This document shows, one piece after another, positions 27,612 to 37,565 of a stretch of 64,000 bases of DNA. Source of the DNA: an uncultured Bacteroidales bacterium (lineage in GTDB: Bacteria > Bacteroidota > Bacteroidia > Bacteroidales > F082); NCBI GenBank assembly GCA_937906455.1, contig CALCYT010000046.1, forward strand, positions 62,001 through 126,000. Direction: 5' to 3'. Each line of letters begins with the position of its first letter. Position 1 is the stretch's first letter. The notes beneath the pieces were generated by a model, which was not told the DNA's origin, made no database searches, and worked only from the letters and a program-made list of their open reading frames with translations. The translations under genes and the position numbers were made by a program.

Positions 27612-30322
27612 GTGATTATATTACAAGACATTACGACTTGACAAAGGAAAACATCACCATTGTTTTCCCAAACAAACGCGCCGCGTTGCAACTCAGAAAT
27701 GAGCTTTCAAAAAGCATAAAAACCAACTTTTGGGTGCCGCAAATCCTCTCAATCCAACAGGCAATGGAGGAATGGAGTGGTCTGCAACTCATTGATAATA
27801 TTGAAGTTATCTTTGAGATTATCAAACTCAATCAAGAATTTTTCCCATATGCCGCTCAAATGGCGAAGGATTTCGACGAAATCGACCAATATGACGTGGA
27901 CGCCGCCAAATTGTTCGCGCATCTGCATGACGCAAAAGTGTTAGAAGAGTGGAATCCGAGCCTCGAAAACAGCTTGGAATCCAATTATTTAAGGTTTTTC
28001 TCATCACTTCTCACCTATTATAATAACCTCCATGAAACGCTACAAAAAAACGGTCAAGGTTATTATGGATTGATTACCAATAAGATAGCTCATTATGATG
28101 ATGACAACTTGATGAGGTGCTCTCAGGGTAGAAAAATAATTTTCGCCGGATTTAACGCATTGACAAAAACGGAGGAAAACATCATAGTGAGAATGGTTGA
28201 AAACGGTAATGCAGTGATTTTGTGGGACTTAGACAGATATTATTTTGAGGATGAACGACAAGAGGCCGGTTATTTCGCAAGAAAATTTTTTAAAAAACAT
28301 CCGAACATTGCAAAGAATTTTATCGATGATAACTTTAATTCCATAGAAAAAAACATCAAGATAATTAGCGTTTCCGGCGACGCGGTACAAACTAACGCTC
28401 TTCAACTTCAATTAAGTCAAAGTACTGATAATCAAAAAGATAATGAGGTCATTGTGCTTGCCGACGAATCTCTTTTGATTCCTGTTCTGAACGCCATCCC
28501 GGAATCCAAAGGCAATATTCAAGTCACAATGGGCTATCCGTTTGACAAGACAATTGTTTATCACTTTGTAGATCAATGGTTTAGGTATCAAAACACCCTG
28601 ACTGACGATGTTAACAAGTTTTATCTGTGGACGTTTTTACGCTTCTGTAATTCTGACTTTATCAAATTGATTTTCAAAGGCTTAGAATACGAAAAACTCA
28701 GTGCCTGGCTTATCGGCTTAGCCGACAATTCAGTTTATTATTTCAAAAAATCTGATTTGCAATATTTTGAGGAGAACAAACAACTCTTTAATTTTCTTAA
28801 TGTTGTGACAAAGAAATGGAAAAACGCGACAGAATGCGTTGATTCTCTGAAGGAGATTCTGCTTGTTTCAATGGATAAACTTGGCAAGAACGACAATTTC
28901 ATCAAGAATCAAATCAGTGTGGCGGGGAGGATTGCCAACAGACTTGAGTTGTTGCTCAACAAATATCATGATTACATCCAAATCATTGATTTACAAATGC
29001 TTTATTCTCAAGTCGCAAGTCAAATGCCTATCAATTTACAAGGTGATGCCGACGGTTTGCAGGTGATGGGACTTCTCGAAACACGCAACCTTGACTTCGA
29101 TACCATACATTTTTTAAGCGTCAACGAAGGCGTTTTACCTCAAAACAAAAACAATAACAGCTTGATTCCGTTTGACTTACGCAAAGCTTACGGTTTGCCG
29201 ACATACGACCAGCAGCAAGCCGTTTATGCCTATCATTTCTATCGTCTTCTGCAAAATGCAAAACGTATCAACTTGTATTACAACAACATAGCCGATCTGT
29301 CGGGCATGGGCGAGCCAAGCCGTTTCATCCGTCAATTGGAGTATGAATATGCGGAAAACAATGTTAAAGTAAAACTTGAGCATTATCAGTATAAATCACC
29401 TACAATCAATGAGAAACAGAGTAACATTGAAGTGATTAAAACAGACGAGACACTGCAAAAAATAAAGAAACTCTCTCCCACTTCAATCGGCTGCTATGTC
29501 AGATGTCCGCTGCAATACTATTGGAAAAACATTGAGCGTATTGAAGACAAGTCCTTAGATGAAGAGATAAAAGTCAATGTTGTTGGAAGCATTATCCATG
29601 CCACTTTGGATTATTTTTACAAGTTATTCGGCAATGAAGAGATTTCGCTCCGATTGTTTGATGAAATGTATAAAAAGCATTTCAAGGAATGTTATCACAA
29701 ATCATTGGTTGACAATGGTTTTACAAACGGATTACCAGACACGGGGTTCAATTATCTGAACAAAACCGTCATTGACAGCATGCTTTCTAACTTTGTCAGA
29801 TATGAACGCAAATTCTTAGAAGAAGTCAAGCGATTCACGATTATTGCCACTGAAGTCGAGCTTGAGAAAGAGGTTGAATGTCAAGGACATAAGGTTGTAT
29901 TGCATGGCTTTGCCGACCGCATCGACAACGTATCCGGCGAAATACGAGTTATTGATTACAAAACCGGCAAAGTGAACCCTTACGACGTGAGAATCAACGA
30001 CAAAGTGGTTGGAATCACCTCAATGGCCGAAAAATCCATACAGTTGCTAATGTACAAATACCTTTATTTGCACAATCATCCCGGGGTCACGCCCGATGTG
30101 ATTCGTCCTGGCATAGTAGGCTTCCAAAAGCTTAGTCATGGTATATACAACTTGGAAATCAATGAGTTACATGAGTTAAGCCAGGCGTTTGAAGACACCT
30201 GTACCAAGTATTTCGATGACTTCTTGTCAGAGCTTTTCAACAAAGACATCCCCTTCACACAAACCGACGATACCAAAGCATGCGGTTTCTGTGACTTCAA
30301 GAACATCTGCAAAAGAGGATAA
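27590..30322 (+). CDS. AddB-like PD-(D/E)XK nuclease
   Basis: 910 residues. A helicase-like N-terminal part (ITIVFPNKRAALQLRNEL at about 20-40; LLETRNLDFDTIHFLSVNEG at about 495) precedes a C-terminal PD-(D/E)XK nuclease (SPTSIGCYVRCPLQYYW; GSIIHATLDYFY; LHGFADRIDNVSGEIRVIDYKTG). Cys in CYVRCP and the tail CGFCDFKNIC could form the iron-sulfur staple of AddB-type nucleases. Family role: partner of an AddA helicase-nuclease in double-strand break resection. AddA is not in this window. Start overlaps the MurU-like gene by 22 bases. Confidence 0.8.
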   Translation: MAFIEKISDYITRHYDLTKENITIVFPNKRAALQLRNELSKSIKTNFWVPQILSIQQAMEEWSGLQLIDNIEVIFEIIKLNQEFFPYAAQMAKDFDEIDQYDVDAAKLFAHLHDAKVLEEWNPSLENSLESNYLRFFSSLLTYYNNLHETLQKNGQGYYGLITNKIAHYDDDNLMRCSQGRKIIFAGFNALTKTEENIIVRMVENGNAVILWDLDRYYFEDERQEAGYFARKFFKKHPNIAKNFIDDNFNSIEKNIKIISVSGDAVQTNALQLQLSQSTDNQKDNEVIVLADESLLIPVLNAIPESKGNIQVTMGYPFDKTIVYHFVDQWFRYQNTLTDDVNKFYLWTFLRFCNSDFIKLIFKGLEYEKLSAWLIGLADNSVYYFKKSDLQYFEENKQLFNFLNVVTKKWKNATECVDSLKEILLVSMDKLGKNDNFIKNQISVAGRIANRLELLLNKYHDYIQIIDLQMLYSQVASQMPINLQGDADGLQVMGLLETRNLDFDTIHFLSVNEGVLPQNKNNNSLIPFDLRKAYGLPTYDQQQAVYAYHFYRLLQNAKRINLYYNNIADLSGMGEPSRFIRQLEYEYAENNVKVKLEHYQYKSPTINEKQSNIEVIKTDETLQKIKKLSPTSIGCYVRCPLQYYWKNIERIEDKSLDEEIKVNVVGSIIHATLDYFYKLFGNEEISLRLFDEMYKKHFKECYHKSLVDNGFTNGLPDTGFNYLNKTVIDSMLSNFVRYERKFLEEVKRFTIIATEVELEKEVECQGHKVVLHGFADRIDNVSGEIRVIDYKTGKVNPYDVRINDKVVGITSMAEKSIQLLMYKYLYLHNHPGVTPDVIRPGIVGFQKLSHGIYNLEINELHELSQAFEDTCTKYFDDFLSELFNKDIPFTQTDDTKACGFCDFKNICKRG

Positions 30323-31381
30323 TCACTTGAATATCAAGTCGATATACACCGGCAGGTGGTCACTGTAGCCGCCAAAATATTTCGGACCTACATACGTTCT
30401 AAACAGTTTCACACCACCAAATGACTCGTCTTTCTCAAAGAGAAAGTCATTATGGACAATTGTTGCGCTATTAGGCTTGTACGACAACCCCATATCATTG
30501 TCAATCAATGATTTAGAGACAATGATTTGGTCAAAGATCTGCCAATTGTACTGATGTTTCAGAGTCCCATCAAAGCCGAGTCGCCGCCCATCGGTGAAAA
30601 GATTCACCAAAACAGCGTTTTCATCATATTTTTCTGGCGATTTGGCAGATAACACCTCGCAAATGCTCGGGTCATCAGGCGTGTCGTTAAAATCACCCAT
30701 TATTATGATTTTCGGAATTGTCTGATGCAGAAAAACAAGTGAATCAACCTTGTGTTTCAATGTGTTAGCCGCAAGAGCGCGCAGTTTTATTGTCTCACGC
30801 TCACCACCGTAGCGCGAAGGCCAGTGATTGACGAAACAATGTATAGTGTCACCACGCCTGTCGAAAAACTTAGCGTAGAGAATGTCGCGTGTCCTGTAAT
30901 GCTTATTATCTGGATTTTTAACTTTTACCGTCTCAGTACTAATAAGTTGCAGCTTATCTATACAATAAGCCATCGCCACATCTATGCCACGTTTGTCATC
31001 ACCTTCATAATGTATTATCCGATAGTTGTGCGTTTTGAGAGGCGTTTGGTTGAAAAGCATATTAAGCACATAGGCATTCTCAACCTCAGCGATTCCAAGC
31101 ACCGCTATCGGTTCGTCCTCAGAAAATGCAAGAATAGCCTTGTACATATTGTTTCGCTTCCTGTAAAAGCGCGATTTTGTCCAATGCTGACTGCCGTTTT
31201 CAGTAAATTCGTTATACATCCGCGTGGAATCCACAAAGGGATCGAAAAAATTTTCGAAATTCCAGAACGCCACACGCGTCTCCCCGCTCTCCTGCGCCTT
31301 TGCAGCAAAGGAGACAACTATCTGAAATTCAATGAATAACAAGAATAGCAACGGGACTTTTAATTTTGACAAAGGCCTCAT
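30323..31381 (-). CDS. Secreted endonuclease/exonuclease/phosphatase family protein
   Basis: 352 residues from the ATG at 31381. The longer frame to 31537 crosses the divergent promoter region and is unlikely. A signal peptide (LKVPLLFLLFIEFQIVVSFAAKAQ) precedes the EEP fold: VAFWNFENFF, LGIAEVENAYVL, FVNHWPSRYGG, IIMGDFNDTPDD and a C-terminal YSDHLPVYIDL. The metal and His/Asp catalytic residues of DNase I-like enzymes are present. Likely a periplasmic or exported phosphodiesterase acting on nucleic acid or lipid phosphate. Its stop directly abuts that of the AddB-like gene. Confidence 0.85.
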   Translation of the reverse strand: MRPLSKLKVPLLFLLFIEFQIVVSFAAKAQESGETRVAFWNFENFFDPFVDSTRMYNEFTENGSQHWTKSRFYRKRNNMYKAILAFSEDEPIAVLGIAEVENAYVLNMLFNQTPLKTHNYRIIHYEGDDKRGIDVAMAYCIDKLQLISTETVKVKNPDNKHYRTRDILYAKFFDRRGDTIHCFVNHWPSRYGGERETIKLRALAANTLKHKVDSLVFLHQTIPKIIIMGDFNDTPDDPSICEVLSAKSPEKYDENAVLVNLFTDGRRLGFDGTLKHQYNWQIFDQIIVSKSLIDNDMGLSYKPNSATIVHNDFLFEKDESFGGVKLFRTYVGPKYFGGYSDHLPVYIDLIFK

Positions 31382-31403
31382 TTTTCTCAGTTTTTTGTAA
31401 CCG

Positions 31404-31411
31404 CAAAGATA
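31404..31411 (-). promoter_or_regulatory. -7 box for the EEP gene
   Basis: TATCTTTG on the minus strand, 22 bases before the chosen start at 31381. It supports that start over the longer frame. Confidence 0.5.
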
Positions 31412-31420
31412 CAAAATATT

Positions 31421-31451
31421 TTGACACATAACACTTTTTTCATTATTTTTG
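31421..31451 (+). promoter_or_regulatory. Promoter for the thioredoxin-fold gene
   Basis: TTG at 31421-31423 and TATTTTTG at 31444-31451, 20 bases apart. The ATG at 31467 would have a leader of roughly 9 bases. Confidence 0.65.
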
Positions 31452-31466
31452 CAAAAATTTTCAGAC

Positions 31467-32663
31467 ATGAAGAGAATATTGCTATCATTGTTTTTGTTGC
31501 TCTCAGCGAATGTGTTGACAGCGCAGACCGATATCAAGGTTTCCTTTGAAAATCAACAAGATAGCACAATTATTCTTTATAGATACAGAGGCGCGAAGAC
31601 ATTCATTGTCGATACTTTGAAGCAGAATCAGGGAGTGTTTCAGATTCATTACAAGAAGAAACTGCCCGAAGGAATCTATCTTCTGACAAGCATCAACAAC
31701 TTTCCTTTAGTGGAGATTTTGGTCGGCAAAAAACAACATTTCTCATTAACATTCAATGATTTGGAAGATTTAAACTCCGTCAAGATAAAAGGTAATGCCA
31801 AAGAAACCGAAATTTACTTCAAACTGATGGCAAAAGTGAGACAACACGAGGCAAATATTGCCATTCTGAATGGCGAAAATGATAATTTATATGAAAATGT
31901 CAAAAAAAACGATTCTCTGAAAACAGATTTCAACAAATTTACAGAATCATTGAAAATCAAGAAGAAAGGTGCGTTTATCAATACAGTGATTGCATCCTTG
32001 AGGCGTAATTCGTTGAATGATTATTGGCAAGATTTTCCTTTGGACGATGCGAGAATCCTAACATATCCGTTGATAGACAATAAGTTGACCACATATTTTG
32101 ACATACTTCCGGCCGATGCGCAAAAAATCAATGACGAAATTGACAAACTAATAGCAAAGACCGGCGATTGCGAAGAAGTGCGCGACTATCTTATATGGTA
32201 TCTCTACCATAAATATTACTCGCCGAAACACATGAATTTAGACGATGTTTACATTCATCTCGTTGACGATTATTTCCTGAAATTTGAGATGGAAAACATT
32301 CCGGAAAGTCTGTTGAACATGATGGCTGACCGCGCTAATTATCTTGAGAGCTTAAAAATAGGTGCTAAGCTACCTGCGATAGGAAACTTATATTCCATTG
32401 ATGCTGAATACGTTGCGGTGGTTTTTTACGATAAAACCTGTCACAAATGCGCCCAGGAGGGACGTGCCTTGGAAGAAATCAGGGCGCGGCATCCGGAGAT
32501 GGTAATCTTTCCGGTGGAGGTAAACTCTACTGACATCAAAAATCTGCTGTCGATATACGACATCCAAACCACGCCGATGATTTATCTTCTCGACAGCAAG
32601 AAAAAAATCATAGCGAAACGTATCAAGGCGGAACAGGTTGAACCCTTTTTAAACATTGACTGA
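31467..32663 (+). CDS. Exported thioredoxin-fold protein (DUF4369/DUF5106-like)
   Basis: 398 residues from the ATG at 31467; an upstream TTG in frame overlaps the promoter and is rejected. Signal peptide MKRILLSLFLLLSANVLTAQ, then an N-terminal beta domain of the DUF4369 kind (residues about 20-110), a helical middle, and a C-terminal thioredoxin-like fold with the redox motif DKTCHKCAQE (CxxC) and a cis-Pro motif TTPMIYLLD. Probably a periplasmic thiol-disulfide protein; partner unknown. Ends 1 base before the mnmE start. Confidence 0.75.
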   Translation: MKRILLSLFLLLSANVLTAQTDIKVSFENQQDSTIILYRYRGAKTFIVDTLKQNQGVFQIHYKKKLPEGIYLLTSINNFPLVEILVGKKQHFSLTFNDLEDLNSVKIKGNAKETEIYFKLMAKVRQHEANIAILNGENDNLYENVKKNDSLKTDFNKFTESLKIKKKGAFINTVIASLRRNSLNDYWQDFPLDDARILTYPLIDNKLTTYFDILPADAQKINDEIDKLIAKTGDCEEVRDYLIWYLYHKYYSPKHMNLDDVYIHLVDDYFLKFEMENIPESLLNMMADRANYLESLKIGAKLPAIGNLYSIDAEYVAVVFYDKTCHKCAQEGRALEEIRARHPEMVIFPVEVNSTDIKNLLSIYDIQTTPMIYLLDSKKKIIAKRIKAEQVEPFLNID

Positions 32664-32664
32664 T

Positions 32665-34176
32665 ATGAGCAAATACGACACAATCTGCGCTGTTGCGACA
32701 GCCTTAGGAACAAGTGCCATAGCGGTAATCAGGCTTTCAGGCCCGAAGAGCCACTGGGTGGCGACGAATATTTTCAGAAGAAATGGTAAATTATTGGAAA
32801 TCAATGATATAACTATCAATAAAGCTTATTATGGCGAGATTTTTGACCCTATGCCCGACGACAAACCGATGGTTGACGACGCCTTGGTGACATTTTTCAA
32901 GTCGCCTCACTCCTACACCGGCGAGGACTCGGTGGAAATCAGCTGTCACGGCTCTTATTTCGTGCAACAAAAGATTTTGGAGCTTCTGTGCGTCAGAGGA
33001 TGCCGTCTCGCCGAGCCGGGAGAGTTCTCGAAACGCGCGTTCATCAACGGAAAAATAGACTTAGCGCAGGCCGAGGCAGTGGCCGACCTGATAGCATCGC
33101 AAAACGAGGCTGAACACAGGATTGCAGTGAACCAGATGAAAGGCGGCTTCTCAAACGAGCTGAAAGAACTGCGGACACAACTTGTTGACTTGACATCGCT
33201 TTTGGAACTCGAACTCGACTTCTCGGAGGAAGACTTGGAGTTTGCCGACCGCAGCAAGCTGAAAGGGCTTCTCGACACCATCTTGAAGCATATCGGCAAG
33301 CTGACCGACACTTTCAGATTGGGAAACGCCATAAAACATGGCATCCCGGTGGCTATCGTCGGGGAGACGAACACCGGAAAAAGTACGCTTTTGAACGCTA
33401 TTTTAGGCGAGGAACGCGCCATAGTGAGCGAAATAGAAGGCACCACACGCGACACCATAGAGGAGACATTCAACATTAAAGGCACCTTGTACCGCTTTAT
33501 CGACACGGCAGGCATCCGCGAGACAGCGGAAACAATCGAAAAGATTGGCATCGAGCGCACTTTCCAGAAAATCGCCGAAGCCGACATAGTGATAGGCATG
33601 ATTGACGGGACAAAACCGCTGAATCAGATCTTCGCCTCGGCAAGAGAGATAATATCACACGTCAACATATTGAAACAGAAGCTTTTACTCATTATCAACA
33701 AAAGCGACCTGATTGACATCCCGAAGTATTATTCCATCATTGACGACATGCAATGGGAAATCAAACAAACGGTGGAGGACAACATTGAATCTCATGGCGG
33801 TTACATGACCGATGAGTATCAGTACAGCGTCACGGGACACGATTTGCACGACATCCGCAACCTGATGACATATTATATAATCTCGGCGAAAAAAACCGAT
33901 GATGTTGAGGATTTGAAGAGAAACATCCATTATCATACCATAGCATTAAAAGTTGGGGCAAACGACATTTTGGTGACCAATATCCGTCATTATGAAGCTC
34001 TTACAAACGCCGCCAAGAGTCTCGAAAAAGTCATGGACGGCATGGACAGCTTATCCGCCGATTTGTTAGCCGAGGACTTGCGACAAGCACTGTATCACAT
34101 CGGCAGCATCACCGGCGAGGTTACGAACAGCGAAGTCTTAAACAATATCTTTGGAAGATTTTGCGTGGGAAAGTGA
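32665..34176 (+). CDS. mnmE: tRNA uridine-5-carboxymethylaminomethyl GTPase MnmE
   Basis: 503 residues from the ATG at 32665. N-terminal tetrahydrofolate-binding domain (ICAVATALGTSAIAVIRLSG), helical domain, embedded G domain (G1 GETNTGKST, G2 EGTTRDTI, G3 DTAGIRET, G4 NKSD) and the C-terminal catalytic CVGK. With MnmG it installs the cmnm5 group on wobble uridine 34. An in-frame TTG 9 bases upstream overlaps the previous stop and is rejected. Confidence 0.97.
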   Translation: MSKYDTICAVATALGTSAIAVIRLSGPKSHWVATNIFRRNGKLLEINDITINKAYYGEIFDPMPDDKPMVDDALVTFFKSPHSYTGEDSVEISCHGSYFVQQKILELLCVRGCRLAEPGEFSKRAFINGKIDLAQAEAVADLIASQNEAEHRIAVNQMKGGFSNELKELRTQLVDLTSLLELELDFSEEDLEFADRSKLKGLLDTILKHIGKLTDTFRLGNAIKHGIPVAIVGETNTGKSTLLNAILGEERAIVSEIEGTTRDTIEETFNIKGTLYRFIDTAGIRETAETIEKIGIERTFQKIAEADIVIGMIDGTKPLNQIFASAREIISHVNILKQKLLLIINKSDLIDIPKYYSIIDDMQWEIKQTVEDNIESHGGYMTDEYQYSVTGHDLHDIRNLMTYYIISAKKTDDVEDLKRNIHYHTIALKVGANDILVTNIRHYEALTNAAKSLEKVMDGMDSLSADLLAEDLRQALYHIGSITGEVTNSEVLNNIFGRFCVGK

Positions 34177-34193
34177 TTTTTTTCATATCTTTG
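34161..34193 (+). promoter_or_regulatory. Promoter for the EF-G gene
   Basis: TTG at 34161-34163 (inside mnmE) and TATCTTTG at 34186-34193, 22 bases apart. The ATG is at 34252. Confidence 0.6.
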
Positions 34194-34251
34194 CACCTCG
34201 AAATTTTTTAGTGTAATTTTTTCTTAATTTATTGATAATCAATTTATTATA

Positions 34252-36327
34252 ATGAGTCAGAATATATCAAAACTCAGAAATATCGGTATTGCGGCGCATA
34301 TCGATGCAGGAAAGACCACGGTATCGGAACGAATATTGTTCTTCACGGGTGTCAACCGCAAGCTTGGCGAGACGCATGACGGACAGGCCACCATGGACTT
34401 CATGAAACAGGAACAAGAACGCGGCATCACCATAGCGTCGGCAGCCATCACCGCGCATTGGAACGACTATCAGATAAACCTCATCGACACCCCCGGTCAC
34501 GTCGATTTCACTGTCGAGGTGGAACGCTCTCTACGTGTCATCGACGGCATGGTGGCGGTGTTCTGCGCCGTGGGAGGCGTGCAGCCGCAGAGCGAGACAG
34601 TGTGGAACCAAGCCGACAAATACCGTGTGCCACGTCTTGCCTTCGTCAACAAAATGGACCGCACAGGTGCTGACTTCAACGAGGTGGTAAACCAGATGAA
34701 CAAATATCTCGGTGCCAACGCGGTGCCGTTGCATCTGCCGATAGGCGTGGAAAACACTTTCGAGGGCATGATAGACCTCGTGAATATGAACTCCGTGATT
34801 TTCAAGGAGAAAGAACGTATCGTGGGACCTATCCCTGAAAATATGATGGAACAGGCACAGGTGGCTCGTCAGAACCTCATAGAACATGTGGCCGACATTG
34901 ACGACGACATCGCGGAGCTTTATCTGTCGGAGGAAGACATCCCGCTCGACATGCTGAAAGAAGCCATCCGCAAGGCGACCATCAAGCTGATGATGGTGCC
35001 TGTGCTTTGCGGCTCGGCATACAAAAACAAAGGCATACAGCTGCTTCTCGACGCCATCGTCGATTATTTGCCGTCACCCAAGGACCTCGGTGTCATCATA
35101 GCTCATGATCCTTACGATGAGGAGAAGACCTGCCAGCGCAACCCCGTGGAGAGCGAGCCGTTGGCGGCTCTGGCGTTCAAGCTCATCAACGACCCGTATG
35201 TAGGACAGCAGACCTTCATCCGCGTGTTCAGCGGCAAGCTCACAAACGGAATGAGCGTTTACAACACCAACAAAGGCAAAACGGAACGCATCGGACGCAT
35301 TTTCCGCATCAAGGCGAAGGAACGCGAGGAGATACAGGAGGCCGGAGCCGGCGAGATAGTGGCACTCGTGGGGATGAAAATCACCCGCACAGGCGACACC
35401 CTCTGCGACGAGAACACCCCTCTCCTACTGGAAAACATACATATCCCGCCGGCGGTCATTGAGATGAAAGTGAACCTCGAAGACAAGAAAAACCGCAACA
35501 AGCTCGGCGAGGCATTGGCGAAGCTTTGCAACGAAGACCCATCGTTCCGCGCACATTTCGATGAGGAGACGGAAGAGACCATCATCGCGGGCATGGGAGA
35601 ACTTCATCTTGAGATAATCGTGGACCGTCTGAAAGACGAGTTCAAGGTGCCTGTCACTGTCGGCGCACCATCGGTGTCGTTCCGCGAGACCATCACCGCA
35701 CCTTTCGAGTGCAACTACCGTTTCGTGAAGCAGACAGGCGGCAAGGGACAGTTCGCGCACACGGTGATACGTTTCGAGCCTAACCAAGGCAAGGGCTTCG
35801 AGTTCATCGACATCACCAAGGGCGGCGTCATCCCGAAGGAGTTCATACCCTCGGTGGAGAAAGGTCTGCAAGCGGCGATGAACAAAGGTCCTTTCGCCGG
35901 ATATCCCGTGGTGGATGTGAGATGCGTCCTCGTGGACGGCAGCTCGCACCCCGTCGATTCAAGCGACATGGCGTTCCAGCTCTGCGCCCAGATGTGCTTC
36001 AAACAGGCGTTCATGAAGGCAAATCCCGTGCTTCTCGAACCGATGATGAAAGTGGAGGTGAACACTCCCGACGATTATATCGGCAATGTCACAGGCGACC
36101 TCAACAAACGCCGCGGGCGTATAGAGGCGATGCGTCGTTTCCGCAAAGGCTCGCAGAAACTCGACGCCTTCGTCCCCCTGATGGAGATGTTCGGATATGC
36201 CACCGCACTGAGAAACATAACATCCGGAAGAGCCAACTACTCCATGGAATTCAACAACTACTCGCCCATGCCTCATGACAAGCAGGAAGAGATAGTGAAA
36301 GAACGAAACGCGAAAGACAAGGCATAA
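34252..36327 (+). CDS. Elongation factor G, probable second copy
   Basis: 691 residues with all GTPase motifs (G1 AHIDAGKT, G3 DTPGHVDF, G4 NKMD) and EF-G domains II-V (VRCVLVDGSSHPVDSSDMAF; FGYATALRNITSGRANYSMEF). Catalyses ribosomal translocation or, for paralogues, recycling or stress translation. It is not in a str operon: neighbours are mnmE and tRNA-Leu genes. It lacks the short insertion I remember before the G3 motif in the usual Bacteroidota FusA, and has VEVERSLRVIDG where I recall VEVNRSLRVLDG. I therefore judge it a paralogue; a relocated main fusA cannot be excluded. Confidence 0.85.
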   Translation: MSQNISKLRNIGIAAHIDAGKTTVSERILFFTGVNRKLGETHDGQATMDFMKQEQERGITIASAAITAHWNDYQINLIDTPGHVDFTVEVERSLRVIDGMVAVFCAVGGVQPQSETVWNQADKYRVPRLAFVNKMDRTGADFNEVVNQMNKYLGANAVPLHLPIGVENTFEGMIDLVNMNSVIFKEKERIVGPIPENMMEQAQVARQNLIEHVADIDDDIAELYLSEEDIPLDMLKEAIRKATIKLMMVPVLCGSAYKNKGIQLLLDAIVDYLPSPKDLGVIIAHDPYDEEKTCQRNPVESEPLAALAFKLINDPYVGQQTFIRVFSGKLTNGMSVYNTNKGKTERIGRIFRIKAKEREEIQEAGAGEIVALVGMKITRTGDTLCDENTPLLLENIHIPPAVIEMKVNLEDKKNRNKLGEALAKLCNEDPSFRAHFDEETEETIIAGMGELHLEIIVDRLKDEFKVPVTVGAPSVSFRETITAPFECNYRFVKQTGGKGQFAHTVIRFEPNQGKGFEFIDITKGGVIPKEFIPSVEKGLQAAMNKGPFAGYPVVDVRCVLVDGSSHPVDSSDMAFQLCAQMCFKQAFMKANPVLLEPMMKVEVNTPDDYIGNVTGDLNKRRGRIEAMRRFRKGSQKLDAFVPLMEMFGYATALRNITSGRANYSMEFNNYSPMPHDKQEEIVKERNAKDKA

Positions 36328-36330
36328 GAA

Positions 36331-36359
36331 AAAAGAATCGGTCATACGGCCGATTCTTT
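36331..36359. terminator. Bidirectional terminator between EF-G and tRNA genes
   Basis: AGAATCGG (36334-36341) and CCGATTCT (36350-36357) form an 8-bp stem. The minus strand continues with TTTTTTCTT, the plus strand with TTAGTT, so it should end the tRNA transcript best. Confidence 0.8.
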
Positions 36360-36368
36360 AGTTATATT

Positions 36369-36455
36369 TGGTGCCCATGAGAAGACTCGAACTTCCAAGA
36401 GCGTCCGCTCACTACACCCTGAATGTAGCGTGTTTACCAATTTCACCACATGGGC
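36369..36455 (-). tRNA. tRNA-Leu (CAG)
   Basis: Acceptor stem GCCCATG / CATGGGC with encoded ACCA end, D-arm TGGTGAAATTGGTAAACACG, anticodon loop TTCAGGG on stem CTACA/TGTAG (anticodon CAG), a long variable arm typical of Leu, and T-loop GTTCGAGTC. It reads CUG codons. Confidence 0.95.
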
Positions 36456-36481
36456 TTGGGTGGAATTTCTTGGATTCCTTC

Positions 36482-36568
36482 TGGTGCCCAGGACAAGAGT
36501 CGAACTTGCACGACGCAATCGTCACTACCCCCTCAAAGTAGCGTGTCTACCAATTTCACCACCTGGGC
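36482..36568 (-). tRNA. tRNA-Leu (GAG)
   Basis: Acceptor stem GCCCAGG / CCTGGGC with encoded ACCA, anticodon loop TTGAGGG (anticodon GAG), long variable arm, T-loop GTTCGACTC. First of two tandem leucine tRNAs; it reads CUC/CUU codons. Confidence 0.95.
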
Positions 36569-36593
36569 TGTTGGGGTCGTTTTTAAAACGCTG

Positions 36594-36623
36594 CAAAATT
36601 ACATATTTTTTAAATACACACAA
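36594..36623 (-). promoter_or_regulatory. Promoter for the tRNA-Leu pair
   Basis: On the minus strand TTG (36621-36623) and TAATTTTG (36594-36601), 19 bases apart, about 25 bases before the first tRNA. Confidence 0.7.
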
Positions 36624-36711
36624 CATTTTTTTAAAAAATTTTTATCAATCTGATTATCATCAAATTATGATGTTTTTGCACACCTTATATTAATATTATG
36701 AGAAAATTTTG

Positions 36712-36719
36712 TAATTTTG
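36712..36719 (+). promoter_or_regulatory. -7 box for trmD
   Basis: TAATTTTG ending 18 bases before the ATG at 36738. The TTG start of the longer frame lies inside this box, which supports the ATG. Confidence 0.55.
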
Positions 36720-36737
36720 CAGCGCAAAAGTTACGTC

Positions 36738-37442
36738 ATGAGAATAGATATCATCACAATATTTCCGGAGATGTTCGAAGGTCCGTTGACGGAATCCATA
36801 GTGAAACGAGCCATCAACAAAGGTTTGGTTGACATCCGCCTTCACAACCTGCGCGATTACAGCACCGACAAGCATCGTCGCGTCGATGACTACCCCTTCT
36901 CGGCCGGCGCAGGCATGGTGATAATGATTGAGCCTGTTGACAACTGCATCACCAAGTTGAAATCGGAAAGAGATTACGACGAGGTGATTTACATGAGTCC
37001 TGACGGCGACCTGTTAACGCAACCAATTGTTAATCAACTGTCTCTGAACCAAAATCTCATCATGCTTTGCGGACATTACAAAGGCATCGACGAGAGGATA
37101 CGCGAGCATCTCATCACAAAAGAGATCTCCATAGGCGATTACGTCTTGTCGGGCGGCGAGCTTGCGGCGGCGGTGCTTACCGACAGCCTTGTGCGTCTTA
37201 TTCCTGGCGCTCTGAGCGATGAGACGTCGGCACTCTCCGACTCGTTTCAGGACGGGATGGTGTCGCCGCCTGTCTATACACGCCCTCGCGAATACAAGGG
37301 ATGGACTGTGCCGGAAATCCTACTGTCGGGAAACGACCGGCTGATAAACGAATGGAAATACCAGCAGGCATTGGAGAGAACGAAGGAACGCAGACCGGAG
37401 ATGTACGCGAAAATAGAAGGAAGAAGAAAGAAGGAAGAATGA
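36738..37442 (+). CDS. trmD: tRNA (guanine37-N1)-methyltransferase
   Basis: 234 residues from the ATG at 36738. SPOUT knot methyltransferase with [29 protein letters not shown] (SAM site) and [17 protein letters not shown]. It methylates G37 next to the anticodon in tRNAs reading CNN codons, including leucine tRNAs like the adjacent pair, to prevent +1 frameshifting. The tail is strongly basic/acidic (EGRRKKEE). Confidence 0.97.
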   Translation: MRIDIITIFPEMFEGPLTESIVKRAINKGLVDIRLHNLRDYSTDKHRRVDDYPFSAGAGMVIMIEPVDNCITKLKSERDYDEVIYMSPDGDLLTQPIVNQLSLNQNLIMLCGHYKGIDERIREHLITKEISIGDYVLSGGELAAAVLTDSLVRLIPGALSDETSALSDSFQDGMVSPPVYTRPREYKGWTVPEILLSGNDRLINEWKYQQALERTKERRPEMYAKIEGRRKKEE

Positions 37443-37489
37443 AGAATTTGTGATGAAAAGCAAGAGAAGAAAAAAAATTAATAAAAATG

Positions 37490-37519
37490 TTGGAGGTATT
37501 CAAAATTTTTGTAATTTTG
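37490..37519 (+). promoter_or_regulatory. Promoter for rplS
   Basis: TTG at 37490-37492 and TAATTTTG at 37512-37519 with exactly 19 bases between, the consensus Bacteroidota spacing. ATG at 37566. Confidence 0.8.
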
Positions 37520-37565
37520 CATGCTTTTTTAGAGAATAGAAAAATAAGATAAAAATACAACAGAA

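Noticed and set aside
30323..31537. EEP protein starting at 31537
   Set aside because: The extension crosses the divergent promoter boxes and hides the signal peptide that begins at the 31381 ATG.
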